From Proteocatella sphenisci DSM 23131 (GTDB lineage Bacteria > Bacillota > Clostridia > Peptostreptococcales > Filifactoraceae): a DNA stretch of 64,000 nt. Location: assembly GCF_000423525.1 (NCBI RefSeq), contig NZ_AUID01000006.1, positions 62,001-126,000 of the forward strand. The letters run 5' to 3'. Made by a program: the position numbers and the translations under genes. Positions 8,320 to 17,748 of the stretch are shown piece after piece. The notes beneath the pieces were generated by a model. The model was given only the letters and a program-made list of their open reading frames with translations. It was not told the DNA's origin and searched no databases. Each line of letters starts with the position of its first letter. The stretch's first letter is position 1.

Positions 8320-10320
8320 ATGAAAAGTGCTTACAAACAATTATTGAGTCCGTTGACAGTAAAGAATATGACCTTAAAGAATCGCATTGCCATGACACCT
8401 ATGGGAACCAATTATGCAGAACAAAATGGAGAGATGAGTTTTCTTCATATAAATTACTATGAGCAGAGAGCAAAAGGTGGAACGGGGCTTATAATAGTTG
8501 AAAATACTTGCGTTGATTATCCACTTGGATATAATGGAACGACACAGCTTAGAATAGATTCTGACAATTATATGCCAAGACTTTTCAAACTTTGCGAAAG
8601 TGTACACAAATACGGAGCTGCAATAGCTATACAGCTTAACCACGCAGGAGCGTCTGCAGTGTCATCAAGAATAAATGCTCAGCCGGTATCCGCTTCTGAC
8701 GTTCCAACCAAAGAAGGTGGAGAGATTCCAAGACCTTTGTCAAAAGACGAAATTAAAGACATTGCCAAGAAATACGGAGATTCAGCAAGAAGAGCACAAA
8801 TTGCAGGATTCGACGCTGTTGAAATACATGCGGGACACTCATATCTTATAAGCCAGTTTCTTTCACCATTAACCAACAAAAGAACCGATGAATTTGGGGG
8901 GAGCCCTGAAAATCGTGCACGTTTTGCAGGGATGGTAATTGACGAGGTAAGAAAAGCAGTAGGACCAATGTTTCCAATTATAGTAAGGATAAGTGCAGAC
9001 GAGTTTGTAGAAGGTGGAAACCATCTACAAGACTCTATAGAATATTTAAAATTCTTTGAAAAAGAAGTAGATATGTTTGATGTTTCAGCTGGATTAAATT
9101 CCTCAATACAGTACCAAATAGACGCAAATCACTTCGCGGATGGATGGAGATCATATCTTTCTAAAGCAATAAAGGAAGAATTCGGCAAACCGGTATTTAT
9201 AATGGGAAATATAAGAGATCCTAAAATTGCAGAAGATATAATTGTAAGAGGAGATTCGGACATGATTGGGATTGGAAGAGGGCTTATAGCAGATCCTGAA
9301 TATGTAAATAAGTTCAGCTCAGGCAGAGAGGATGAAATAAGAAAATGTATATCATGTAATATTGGATGTGCAGGAAATAGAATTGGGGTAAACAGGCCAA
9401 TAAGATGCACAGTAAATCCGTGCGTAAATGAGACTGAGGACTATAGAGATGTTGAACTGCTTAAACCTTGTAATGTGGTAGTAATAGGAGGCGGTACAGC
9501 TGGTCTTGAGGCTGCATGTACAGCTGCAGAAGTTGGATGCAGTGTATTTCTTATAGAAAAGAATCAGGAAACTGGAGGACTTGCCGCTGAAATTTCAAAG
9601 ATCCCGGACAAAAATAGACTTGCAGATTTTCCAAACTATCTTAGAAATCGAGCTTCAAAATTGAGAAATCTGTATATACTAAATAACACAGAGGCAAATT
9701 CAGAACTCATAAGAAAACTAAATCCAGATATAATTGTAAACGCAACAGGATCACTTCCACTACTTCCGCCAGTAAAAGGGCTTAATGAGTACATTAGTAA
9801 AGAAGGTACAAATGTATATTCTATTATTGACATGATAGAAAATATAAATAAATATCCACAAGATCTTACAGGAAAGAAAGTCGTAGTAGTCGGTGGAGGA
9901 GCAGTGGGGCTTGATGTAGTTGAGTATTTTGCTCCAAGGAATGCGCAAGTATCTATAGTAGAAATGCAGCCAGTAATAGGAAGAGATATAGATCCTGTAT
10001 CAAAGAGTGACATAAATGCGCTAATGAAGAAGTATAGCGTTAATAAGATGCCAAATACAGCACTTCTTGAAGTGAAACCAGGAGAATTTGTTGTAAAAAT
10101 TGGAGAAGAACAAAAAAGTCTTGATTTCGACTACGGATTTGTGTGTCTTGGTATGAAAGCTAACAGTCCGGTGATAGAAGAGATAAGGTCGGAATTTGAA
10201 AATGAAGACGTTGAAATAATCAATATTGGAGACAGTGTGAGGGCTAGACGCATTATCGAAGGAGTCTTTGAAGGAAGAAATATAATCAGTATTCTAAAAA
10301 ATAAAAAATTTATAAAATAA
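8320..10320 (+). CDS. Old-yellow-enzyme family NAD(P)H:flavin oxidoreductase (2-enoate reductase-like)
   Basis: A 666-residue enzyme. Residues about 1-340 form an FMN-binding TIM barrel (FGGSPENR signature, EIHAGHSYLISQFLSP active-site strand). A four-Cys iron-sulfur motif follows (CISCNIGC...RCTVNP). The rest has an FAD-type GGGTAGLEA fold and an NAD(P)-type GGGAVGLD fold. This is the plan of 2,4-dienoyl-CoA reductase, 2-enoate reductase and BaiCD-type steroid reductases, which reduce activated C=C bonds. In this setting the conjugated enone 3-dehydroshikimate, or shikimate itself, is an attractive substrate, making the enzyme an electron sink; that is inference. Confidence 0.9.
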   Translation: MKSAYKQLLSPLTVKNMTLKNRIAMTPMGTNYAEQNGEMSFLHINYYEQRAKGGTGLIIVENTCVDYPLGYNGTTQLRIDSDNYMPRLFKLCESVHKYGAAIAIQLNHAGASAVSSRINAQPVSASDVPTKEGGEIPRPLSKDEIKDIAKKYGDSARRAQIAGFDAVEIHAGHSYLISQFLSPLTNKRTDEFGGSPENRARFAGMVIDEVRKAVGPMFPIIVRISADEFVEGGNHLQDSIEYLKFFEKEVDMFDVSAGLNSSIQYQIDANHFADGWRSYLSKAIKEEFGKPVFIMGNIRDPKIAEDIIVRGDSDMIGIGRGLIADPEYVNKFSSGREDEIRKCISCNIGCAGNRIGVNRPIRCTVNPCVNETEDYRDVELLKPCNVVVIGGGTAGLEAACTAAEVGCSVFLIEKNQETGGLAAEISKIPDKNRLADFPNYLRNRASKLRNLYILNNTEANSELIRKLNPDIIVNATGSLPLLPPVKGLNEYISKEGTNVYSIIDMIENINKYPQDLTGKKVVVVGGGAVGLDVVEYFAPRNAQVSIVEMQPVIGRDIDPVSKSDINALMKKYSVNKMPNTALLEVKPGEFVVKIGEEQKSLDFDYGFVCLGMKANSPVIEEIRSEFENEDVEIINIGDSVRARRIIEGVFEGRNIISILKNKKFIK

Positions 10321-10396
10321 ATATAATAGGTAATATAAAATAATGTTTGCTAATAACTACATTATATTATATTATAAGGTAATAAGCAAAATCAAT

Positions 10397-10423
10397 CGCA
10401 CTCGCTAAGCAGGTGCGTTTTTT
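10397..10423 (+). terminator. Rho-independent terminator after the reductase
   Basis: Stem with outer arms CGCAC and GTGCG followed by a T run (TTTTTT). It lies between the reductase stop and the next gene, so the ornithine-cyclodeaminase-like gene is probably transcribed separately. Confidence 0.7.
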
Positions 10424-10477
10424 GTTAACAGTAAAAATTAATTATGTAAAAAATACAAAAACGGAAGGGGATGAAAT

Positions 10478-11602
10478 ATGTCCAAAGAGAAAATTGAATT
10501 CCTTTATCTGTCGGAGCCGGACATGATAGAGGCCGGTGTGCTCGATATGAAGGAGTGCGTAAGAGTTATGGAAGATGTATTTTCGCTTATGAGCGACAAT
10601 GACTATCTTATGGGAGGTCCCAAGGGAAGTTCTCACGGTATGAAACTCTGGTATCCTAAGGAAAAAAGAGGGAAAAACATGCCAGTAGCGGGTGCTGACA
10701 GAAGAGCAATGACCATGATAGCTTATGTCGGTGGAGAATACGACGTATGTGGAAATAAATGGTATGGATCTAATGTATCAAACAAAGAAAAAGGTCTTCC
10801 AAGATCGATACACAGCATAACCCTAAGTGATCCGGAAACTGGAGCCCCACTTGCTATGTGTTCAGGAAACCTTGTAAGCGCTATGAGAACTGGCGCTGTA
10901 CCTGGGATAGCGACAAAACACCTGAAATCAGATCAAGCTTCAACAGTGGGTATAATAGGAGCGGGAGTAATAAACCGCGCCGCTCTGATAGCAATATGCG
11001 AGGCTATGGAAAATGTAGATAATGTAAAAATATATAATCGCAGCAAATTAAAAGCAGAAATTCTTTGTAGAGAACTTTCAGAAGAATTGGGTATAAAGAT
11101 GATAGCTGTAGATTCTGTAGAAGAAGCGGTAAAGGGAAGTGATGTAATCAGCATAGCAACTTCGGGCGCTCAAAGTGCAAAAATTGAGGATGCCTGGGTA
11201 AAAAAAGGTGCAATCATACATCTTGTTGGTACAGCATCTCTGAGTGAGGAACTCTACATGAATAGCACAGTGGTAGTTGACAACTGGAATATGCACCTGG
11301 ACTGGATTGATGAGGGTCTTAGACATTCAGATGGAATAGACAGTCTTTTGTTATCAGCACCATCTGCACCTTTGATGAAACTATATCTTGAAAAAAAGAA
11401 GGACCAGAGCCAAATCATAAACCTGGGAGATATAATAACAGGAAGATCGGTGGGAAGAAAAAACAACGAAGAAACGGTAATTTTCATATCAGGAGGAATT
11501 CCAGCTGAAGACGTAGCATGGGCCTACACCGTATATAACAATGCGCTTGAAATGGGCATAGGGCAGAAACTTCTTCTTTGGGAAAAACCACACTGGTCAT
11601 AA
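10478..11602 (+). CDS. Ornithine cyclodeaminase / mu-crystallin family protein
   Basis: A 374-residue protein with the conserved NLVSAMRTGAVPGIATKHL stretch (substrate and NAD contacts) and a Rossmann GIIGAGVINRAAL motif, typical of the OCD/mu-crystallin family of NAD(P)-dependent imine or amino acid enzymes. It is somewhat longer than classical OCD (about 320-350), resembling the subgroup often annotated as tyramine oxidase subunit B. No partner gene is adjacent. Substrate unknown; candidates are ornithine, lysine-type imines or amino-cyclohexane compounds. A terminator separates it from the reductase, so membership in the cyclic acid island is only suggestive. Confidence 0.75.
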   Translation: MSKEKIEFLYLSEPDMIEAGVLDMKECVRVMEDVFSLMSDNDYLMGGPKGSSHGMKLWYPKEKRGKNMPVAGADRRAMTMIAYVGGEYDVCGNKWYGSNVSNKEKGLPRSIHSITLSDPETGAPLAMCSGNLVSAMRTGAVPGIATKHLKSDQASTVGIIGAGVINRAALIAICEAMENVDNVKIYNRSKLKAEILCRELSEELGIKMIAVDSVEEAVKGSDVISIATSGAQSAKIEDAWVKKGAIIHLVGTASLSEELYMNSTVVVDNWNMHLDWIDEGLRHSDGIDSLLLSAPSAPLMKLYLEKKKDQSQIINLGDIITGRSVGRKNNEETVIFISGGIPAEDVAWAYTVYNNALEMGIGQKLLLWEKPHWS

Positions 11603-11650
11603 GGGCATAAGTAAGATAATATATTGTATTAATTTGAAGGATCAGAGTGA

Positions 11651-13408
11651 ATGAGTATGGAGACGAGAATCGACAAGGATAGTCGAAGTGATTTAATAGC
11701 AAAGCTCACAAGAGAAAATGATATTCTTAAGAGAGACACTGAGAGGTACAGGCTTTTGCTTGAAGGCTCGCAGGAAAGTGTCTGGGAATGGGATCTTGAG
11801 AGGGGAATATATAATTTTTATACAGATAGAACTGATTTTCAGCATATGAACGCGACTGAGAGTGAAATGGCCGTGGATCTCTGGAGCAAGCATATACATC
11901 CAGGGGATCACGATGATTTTGTGGATGACCTGCAGCTTTTTATAAAGAGCAGTAAAAAACACTATGAAAAGACTTTCAGAGTAAAAAACGATAGTGGAGA
12001 ATACAGGTGGATAAAAGCCAGAGGAGCTGCAAGGCATGATGAGTCAGGACAAGTAGTCTTGTTTGCCGGATCTGTACTTGATATTACGGATAGCGTTGAT
12101 ATGGAGAGAAACCTGATCAGGCTTGCATACTACGACAAGCTTACAGGCCTTCCAAACAAGGAAAAGATAAAGGATGACTTTGGTAAAATAATTGCTGAAA
12201 AAGAATGCGATGAGTATATTGCATTTGTTCATATAAATATTGATAACCTTAGCTATATAAACAATACCTTTGGTTATTCGGCAGGTGATGAGATGATCAG
12301 GAGATTTTCTGGTTTTCTTTCGGGATATTTTGTGCAAGGACATTGTTTATCCAGGGTAAATGCAGACGAATTTTTAATTATTTACAGAGATTTTGGTAAT
12401 ATTGAAGATCTTGAGCGAGATATGGACACTTTCTTTACTGCTGTAAGAAATGAAAAACTTCTGATGCACAGCGAAATAAAGACGTCTATAAGTGCAGGAA
12501 TATCTGTACATGGGGTGCATGGAGAAACTTTCTTTGACCTTTTAAAATGCTCGGATGTGGCGCTTTATTACTGCAAGAACAATGGCAAAGACCAATTCAG
12601 GATATATGATTCTAATACAGGTAAAAAACTTTATACAACTATAGATCTTATAAACCAGATAAGAATCGGTCTTGAGAAAAATGAATTTCAGATGCATTAT
12701 CAGCCTATTGTCAGTTCTAAAACTGGTAAACTGGTTGGTATTGAAGCACTTGCAAGATGGTATCATTCCAAAAGAGGTGTGATTTCGCCAGGGGAGTTTA
12801 TTGTAGCTGCAGAAAACTCCGGACAGATAAAAACTCTGGAAAGATGGATAATAGAAGATGTATTCAAGCAGATAGAGGCATGGAGGCATCTTGAGGAGAT
12901 GGACATATTTGTATCTATAAATCTTTCTGCAAAGGGGCTTATAGAGAACGATCTTATTACATATCTTGAGGCTATTCTTGAAAAATACATTGTTAATCCT
13001 GAAAAGATAGAATTTGAAGTTACAGAAACGGCGCTCATGAATAACATTGACCAGTCTATGACTATGCTCAATAAGCTTAAGAAAATGGGATTCAAGCTTG
13101 CACTTGACGACTTTGGGACTGGCTATTCATCCCTTAATTATCTCAAAAATATACCAATAGACAAGGTCAAGCTTGACAGGAGCTTTGTTGAGAATATAGA
13201 CAGGAATACAAAGGATCAGCTTCTTGTAAAATCTATTATAGAGCTTTCTCACCGAATGGAGCTGGAGGTAGTAGGTGAAGGCGTTGAGACGCATTTTCAA
13301 AATACTCTTCTGGGTACTTTTGGGTGCGACTATATACAAGGCTATTTTCATGGAAGACCCCAGGATAAAAACCAGATAAATACGTGGATAAAACAAAATT
13401 ATATTTAA
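11651..13408 (+). CDS. PAS-GGDEF-EAL protein, probable c-di-GMP phosphodiesterase
   Basis: A 585-residue soluble protein. A PAS fold at about residues 35-150 (ESVWEWDLERG...FAGSVLDIT) is followed by a GGDEF domain at about 160-320, whose active-site loop reads NADEF, so cyclase activity is probably lost. The EAL domain at about 335-575 keeps the catalytic set: EALARW, NLS, EVTETALM, DDFGTGYSS, KLDRSF, GEGVET, QGYFHGRP. It should therefore hydrolyse c-di-GMP, with the GGDEF domain perhaps binding GTP as a regulator and PAS sensing a ligand. It stands alone, with a likely terminator behind it. Confidence 0.9.
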   Translation: MSMETRIDKDSRSDLIAKLTRENDILKRDTERYRLLLEGSQESVWEWDLERGIYNFYTDRTDFQHMNATESEMAVDLWSKHIHPGDHDDFVDDLQLFIKSSKKHYEKTFRVKNDSGEYRWIKARGAARHDESGQVVLFAGSVLDITDSVDMERNLIRLAYYDKLTGLPNKEKIKDDFGKIIAEKECDEYIAFVHINIDNLSYINNTFGYSAGDEMIRRFSGFLSGYFVQGHCLSRVNADEFLIIYRDFGNIEDLERDMDTFFTAVRNEKLLMHSEIKTSISAGISVHGVHGETFFDLLKCSDVALYYCKNNGKDQFRIYDSNTGKKLYTTIDLINQIRIGLEKNEFQMHYQPIVSSKTGKLVGIEALARWYHSKRGVISPGEFIVAAENSGQIKTLERWIIEDVFKQIEAWRHLEEMDIFVSINLSAKGLIENDLITYLEAILEKYIVNPEKIEFEVTETALMNNIDQSMTMLNKLKKMGFKLALDDFGTGYSSLNYLKNIPIDKVKLDRSFVENIDRNTKDQLLVKSIIELSHRMELEVVGEGVETHFQNTLLGTFGCDYIQGYFHGRPQDKNQINTWIKQNYI

Positions 13409-13449
13409 AAAATCATATTAAAAAAACAATTTAATAACAATACAAAAAA

Positions 13450-13487
13450 CTGCAGCGGCATCTACATAATGCCCTGGAGTTTTTTTG
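13450..13487 (+). terminator. Probable terminator after the EAL gene
   Basis: CAG-GGCAT paired with ATGCC-CTG (one bulged C), followed by GGAG and seven T. The stem is imperfect. Confidence 0.5.
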
Positions 13488-13505
13488 TATTTAGATATAA
13501 AGATA

Positions 13506-14681
13506 TCAGAGGCTCAAGAATTTTTTATAAGTTCTATCTATTCCGATGGCTCCTATAGGAGCACTTATTATTATGGCAAGTACGGCGACTGTAAGGATAG
13601 TGTTTCCAGCGCTTACTCCTGCAGCAAGCGGGACAGATCCTATTGCGGCTTGTACTGTAGCTTTGGGTATATATGCGATGGAACAAAAGACGCGTTCTTT
13701 AAGGTTAAGGTCGGTTTTTGCAAGACTTATATTTACCCCTATTATTCTTAAGAGGAGTGCGAGTATTATAAGGATTACAGAATTGATGCCTGCAGAGGAA
13801 AGATAGCTTATATCAACCTGGGCACCTACAAGTACAAAGAGAAGTATCTCAGCACCAACCCATATTTTTGAGAATTTGCCCATTAATCTTTTTGCAAGTA
13901 TTTCATGGGTTTTCAGTATGGTGCATCCCAGTGCCATAACGGCCAGGAGTCCGGATACGGGGAAGTACGGTTTAAGGAAAGTTTCGACAGATACAAATAT
14001 AAAAGAGACACTAAGTATTATAAGGACCTTGACAGTATCTCTCATATGTATTTTTTTAAAGATGCCTACCAGAATAATTCCGGTGACAACGCCCATGATT
14101 ATGCCTGTTATAATTGAAATAGGGACAGAGATAAGCGTCATAGCGCTGAAGTCCTCGCCCTTATACATGCCAAGAAAAGCTGTAAAAAGAACAATCACAT
14201 ATATATCATCTACAGAAGCTCCGGCCATTATGATTTGGGGTATTTTTTTCTTCTTCCCATATCCGGTTTCTATCAGATGTATCATGCGAGGAACTATTAC
14301 TGCAGGTGAAACTGCAGCAAGTACGCATCCCATTATGGCAGCCTCGATATGGGAAACGCCAAGCAAAGCTGGAGCCAAGAATGTCACTGCTCCTATTTCA
14401 AAGGTTGCAGGAATGAAACACATTAAAACTGCAGGTCTGCCCACCTTTTTCAGATCCTTTATATCAATGGAAAGTCCTGCTCTTACAAGGATGACTATAA
14501 GCGCAATTTCGCGAAGGTCCGCTGATATATTAAGTATATCGCCAGAAATCAGGTTTAGTATGTTTGGTCCAAGAACTACTCCAGTAAATATCATGCCTAT
14601 AAGACCGGGGATATGAAGCCGGTTGAGTATACCACTTAGAGAAAAGCCGATTATAAGTATTAGTGAAAGGGAAAGTAACAT
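13506..14681 (-). CDS. Cation:proton antiporter (NhaP/Kef-like)
   Basis: A 391-residue membrane protein with about 12 helices of the monovalent cation:proton antiporter superfamily. The conserved features are the N-terminal IPGLIGMIFTGVVLGP stretch and ASVDDIYVIVLFT, which carries the paired acidic residues used for ion exchange. It lacks the C-terminal nucleotide-binding (TrkA-N) domain of full Kef channels. Start ATG follows AAAAGGAGGC. Exchange of Na+ or K+ for H+ fits an organism with a Na+-dependent ATP synthase, but the ion cannot be read from sequence. Confidence 0.85.
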   Translation of the reverse strand: MLLSLSLILIIGFSLSGILNRLHIPGLIGMIFTGVVLGPNILNLISGDILNISADLREIALIVILVRAGLSIDIKDLKKVGRPAVLMCFIPATFEIGAVTFLAPALLGVSHIEAAIMGCVLAAVSPAVIVPRMIHLIETGYGKKKKIPQIIMAGASVDDIYVIVLFTAFLGMYKGEDFSAMTLISVPISIITGIIMGVVTGIILVGIFKKIHMRDTVKVLIILSVSFIFVSVETFLKPYFPVSGLLAVMALGCTILKTHEILAKRLMGKFSKIWVGAEILLFVLVGAQVDISYLSSAGINSVILIILALLLRIIGVNISLAKTDLNLKERVFCSIAYIPKATVQAAIGSVPLAAGVSAGNTILTVAVLAIIISAPIGAIGIDRTYKKFLSL

Positions 14682-14770
14682 TTAGAGCCTCCTTTTTAGT
14701 AAAATGATGTATAATGATATCACATTGAAGTGATTTGCGCAATAAAAGGTCAGGGAAAGCAGGTAATATT

Positions 14771-15937
14771 ATGAGAAACGTAATTATACTTGGGTTTATA
14801 AGTTTTTTTGCAGATATAAGTACCGAGATGGTATATCCCATAATTCCTCTCTATCTTACTACGGTATTTGGGGCAACTCCCGCGCTTGTGGGAATAATAG
14901 AAGGAACGGCAGAGAGCCTTGCCAGTCTTCTGAAGGTATTTAGCGGATATATAACTGATAAATATAAAAACAGGAAAAAGGTTGCATTTGCAGGTTATGC
15001 AACGGGAATAATATATAAACTGATGCTTATATCAGCAACTTCTTGGACAGGGATACTTGGGGCAAGAGTGATAGACCGAATTGGAAAGGGAGTAAGGACG
15101 GCGCCAAGAGATGTAATGGTAAGCCAGGCCTCTGAAAAAGGCCAGCTTGGAAAAGCCTTTGGTATACACAAGGCTATGGATATGGCAGGATCAGCGCTGG
15201 GCATACTATTTGCATATTTTATCATGAAAGCCTACAATGGAGAAATAGAGTACAAGAAGATATTTCTGATCTCCATAATTCCAGGATTGGCAGCACTTAT
15301 GCTGTTCTTTTTTGTAAAAGAAAATAAAAACAAAGAAAAAGGACCCGCTATTGAGCCCTTTTGGAAAAATATTAAAAAGCTGGATTCTCAGCTTAGGATG
15401 TATCTGATTGTGGTTTTTCTCTTTACTTTGGGAAACTCGTCCAACGCATTTCTCTTACTCAGGGCAAAGAGCGTAGGATTTGATAATTCGAGCGTTATAC
15501 TGATGTATTTCATATATAATATTACGGCTTCAGTACTTTCTATACCCTTTGGCAAAAGATCAGACAAGTCGGGTAGAAAAAAGTTTCTTGTATCGGGCTA
15601 TATAGTATTTGCGCTGGTATACATGGGTTTTGCACTGGCTATAAACAAAGCATTTGTAATTCTGATGTTTGTAATGTATGGTGCATACACGGCTATGATT
15701 GCTGGAGTTGAAAGAGCATTTATATCTGAAATTTCACCGCCTGATCTCAAAGGAACTATGCTCGGACTTCATTCTACTGTGGCCGGAATAGCACTTTTTC
15801 CAGCAAGTGCATTAGCTGGCATACTATGGAATTCTTTTGGAGCAGAGGCACCCTTTATTTTTGGAGCAGGTATGTCACTTTTAGCGGCACTTATACTAAT
15901 TCTGTTTATGAAAAACAGTTCTTATATAGAAGCCTGA
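14771..15937 (+). CDS. MFS efflux-type transporter
   Basis: A 388-residue major facilitator protein with 12 predicted helices; motif A appears as GYITDKYKNRKK. The sequence GARVIDRIGKGVRTAPRDVMVS is characteristic of a widespread group of uncharacterised MFS exporters. The ATG at 14771 is chosen over an upstream TTG at 14735 because the membrane domain begins there. Its 3' end overlaps the converging antiporter gene by 16 bases. Substrate unknown. Confidence 0.82.
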   Translation: MRNVIILGFISFFADISTEMVYPIIPLYLTTVFGATPALVGIIEGTAESLASLLKVFSGYITDKYKNRKKVAFAGYATGIIYKLMLISATSWTGILGARVIDRIGKGVRTAPRDVMVSQASEKGQLGKAFGIHKAMDMAGSALGILFAYFIMKAYNGEIEYKKIFLISIIPGLAALMLFFFVKENKNKEKGPAIEPFWKNIKKLDSQLRMYLIVVFLFTLGNSSNAFLLLRAKSVGFDNSSVILMYFIYNITASVLSIPFGKRSDKSGRKKFLVSGYIVFALVYMGFALAINKAFVILMFVMYGAYTAMIAGVERAFISEISPPDLKGTMLGLHSTVAGIALFPASALAGILWNSFGAEAPFIFGAGMSLLAALILILFMKNSSYIEA

Positions 15938-16905
15938 AGAAAAAGTATATAGCTTATAACTGGGATTGCGCCAGCAGCCGTATATAAAATCTTTGGAAAT
16001 GCTATGGTTTTTTGGGATGTTTTTGATTTAAAATGAAGGATTGCAAAGCCCGCGATTCCAGCGATAACTCCAAAGAAAAGAAGACTGTGTAATTGTGAAT
16101 TTGCAGTGTAAATAGAGCCTCCACTATATAAAAGATCGGCTATAAACAGTATAGAAAAATTGAAAAGATTGCTTCCAACTATATTTCCAGTGGTAGCATT
16201 AAAGTTTCCAAGGCGCACAAGGGATATGGACGACGCAAGCTCTGGCAAAGAGGTCGCAACTCCAAGCAGCAAGGCTCCAGCAAAGGTCATTCCAAGGTTT
16301 AGTTTGGTTGCTATTATGTCTGTAGTAAGCGTAAGCGCTATACTCACAATTACAAGAAGAACGCTTTGAAATGCAAATCGCACAAGAATCTGTTTTTTGC
16401 TCAGATGAGAAATGGCGGTCTCCTCTTCATCTTCGGCGCTGCTGTCATCACCAGACATGTTTTTTACGCAGTAAACATAGAGTAAAAAAACCACTATGGA
16501 TATGGGATTTATTCCAAGTATATTCAGATTTGAAGGTACAATGAGAGCTATGCTTACCAGTGCATACATCATAAGAGTTGCAATTACTGTGTTTTTATGA
16601 CTTACAGAAATAAAACTTTTTGAGAATCTGCCTGTTCCAAACAGGATAAGTGCACCAAGTATAGCAAGATTGAAAAGATTGCTCCCAAGCACATTACCAA
16701 TAACCAGGTCTGGCTGGTTTACAAAAAGGGTGGCAGCGATACTTGTAAAAAGCTCTGGCAGACTGGTTACTGCGGCAAGCATTACTCCGCCTATAAAGGC
16801 TCCAGATATGTTAGTAGTCTTATCGAGAAGGTCGACATAGACAGAAAGTTTTACAGATATTAGTACAATAGCAGCGGCAAGCGCCAGGTAGATTATATAG
16901 ATCAT
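15922..16905 (-). CDS. Calcium/sodium antiporter, CaCA family (YrbG-like)
   Basis: A 327-residue membrane protein with two homologous halves, each carrying the alpha-repeat signature: TSLPELFTS...GNVLGSNLFN in the first and TSLPELASS...GNIVGSNLFNF in the second. An acidic loop (DDSSAEDEEE) separates the halves. The start is the ATG at 16905, directly behind CGGAGGAACA; the upstream in-frame extension has no ribosome site. It is expected to exchange Ca2+ for Na+ or H+, and would draw on the Na+ gradient. Confidence 0.9.
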   Translation of the reverse strand: MIYIIYLALAAAIVLISVKLSVYVDLLDKTTNISGAFIGGVMLAAVTSLPELFTSIAATLFVNQPDLVIGNVLGSNLFNLAILGALILFGTGRFSKSFISVSHKNTVIATLMMYALVSIALIVPSNLNILGINPISIVVFLLYVYCVKNMSGDDSSAEDEEETAISHLSKKQILVRFAFQSVLLVIVSIALTLTTDIIATKLNLGMTFAGALLLGVATSLPELASSISLVRLGNFNATTGNIVGSNLFNFSILFIADLLYSGGSIYTANSQLHSLLFFGVIAGIAGFAILHFKSKTSQKTIAFPKILYTAAGAIPVISYILFLQASI

Positions 16906-17058
16906 TGTTCCTCCGATAAATTGTCTTTTAAATAATATTAAAATAAATATCAAACAGTACTAATTATATCATTTACCAGATTATTTGTATATAATAAGTA
17001 CAGGCAATATGTACTTATTAAAAAATGTTAAGTGCCTCAGATAGAGACAGGAGAAAAA

Positions 17059-17748
17059 ATGCCCAGAAAAAAAGTGTTAGTTATTGATGATGAAAAGGAA
17101 ATCAGAGAAATAATAGGAGAATATCTTGTTTCAGAGGATTTTGATTTTTATGAAGCAGGTGACGGCATGAGCGCAATGAAGATCTTTGATTCTCTGCATC
17201 CAGACCTTGTCATACTTGACGTGATGATGCCTCGCATGGATGGATGGGAGGTCTGCAGGGAAATACGGAAAACTTCAATGATTCCACTTATAATGCTTAG
17301 CGCAAGAGGAGAGGAGTATGATAAGCTGTTTGGGTTTGAGCTTGGGGTAGATGATTACATAGTAAAGCCATTTAGCCCCAAAGAACTTATGGCCAGAGTA
17401 AAGGCTGTGCTCTCAAGAGGCGCTGCAAATGACGAGGATATCCATGAAACAATTGAGATAAAGGATCTTAAGGTGGATTTTGATGCAAGGACCATACACC
17501 TTGGAAATAACCTGCTTAGCCTTACCCCCAAGGAATATGATCTTTTAAGTTTCTTTGTAAAGAATAAAGGAAGAGTTTTTTCAAGAGAACAGCTCCTAAA
17601 TCAGGTGTGGGGCTATGAATTCATGGGTGATGCAAGGACGGTAGACACTCATGTGAAAATGTTAAGAGAAAATCTGGCCCATCGCAGAAACTGGATAGTA
17701 ACCTCATGGGGGATTGGATACAAATTTGAAGCAGGTGAAAATAAATGA
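17059..17748 (+). CDS. OmpR-family response regulator
   Basis: A 229-residue regulator with a receiver domain (phospho-acceptor Asp in LVILDVMMPRMDG, conserved Lys in YIVKPFSP) and a C-terminal winged-helix DNA-binding domain (SLTPKEYDLLSFF...DARTVDTHVKMLREN). The ATG at 17059 sits behind CAGGAGAAAA; a GTG at 17032 upstream of that site is rejected. The stop overlaps the kinase start by four bases (ATGA), so the pair is translationally coupled. Confidence 0.93.
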   Translation: MPRKKVLVIDDEKEIREIIGEYLVSEDFDFYEAGDGMSAMKIFDSLHPDLVILDVMMPRMDGWEVCREIRKTSMIPLIMLSARGEEYDKLFGFELGVDDYIVKPFSPKELMARVKAVLSRGAANDEDIHETIEIKDLKVDFDARTIHLGNNLLSLTPKEYDLLSFFVKNKGRVFSREQLLNQVWGYEFMGDARTVDTHVKMLRENLAHRRNWIVTSWGIGYKFEAGENK

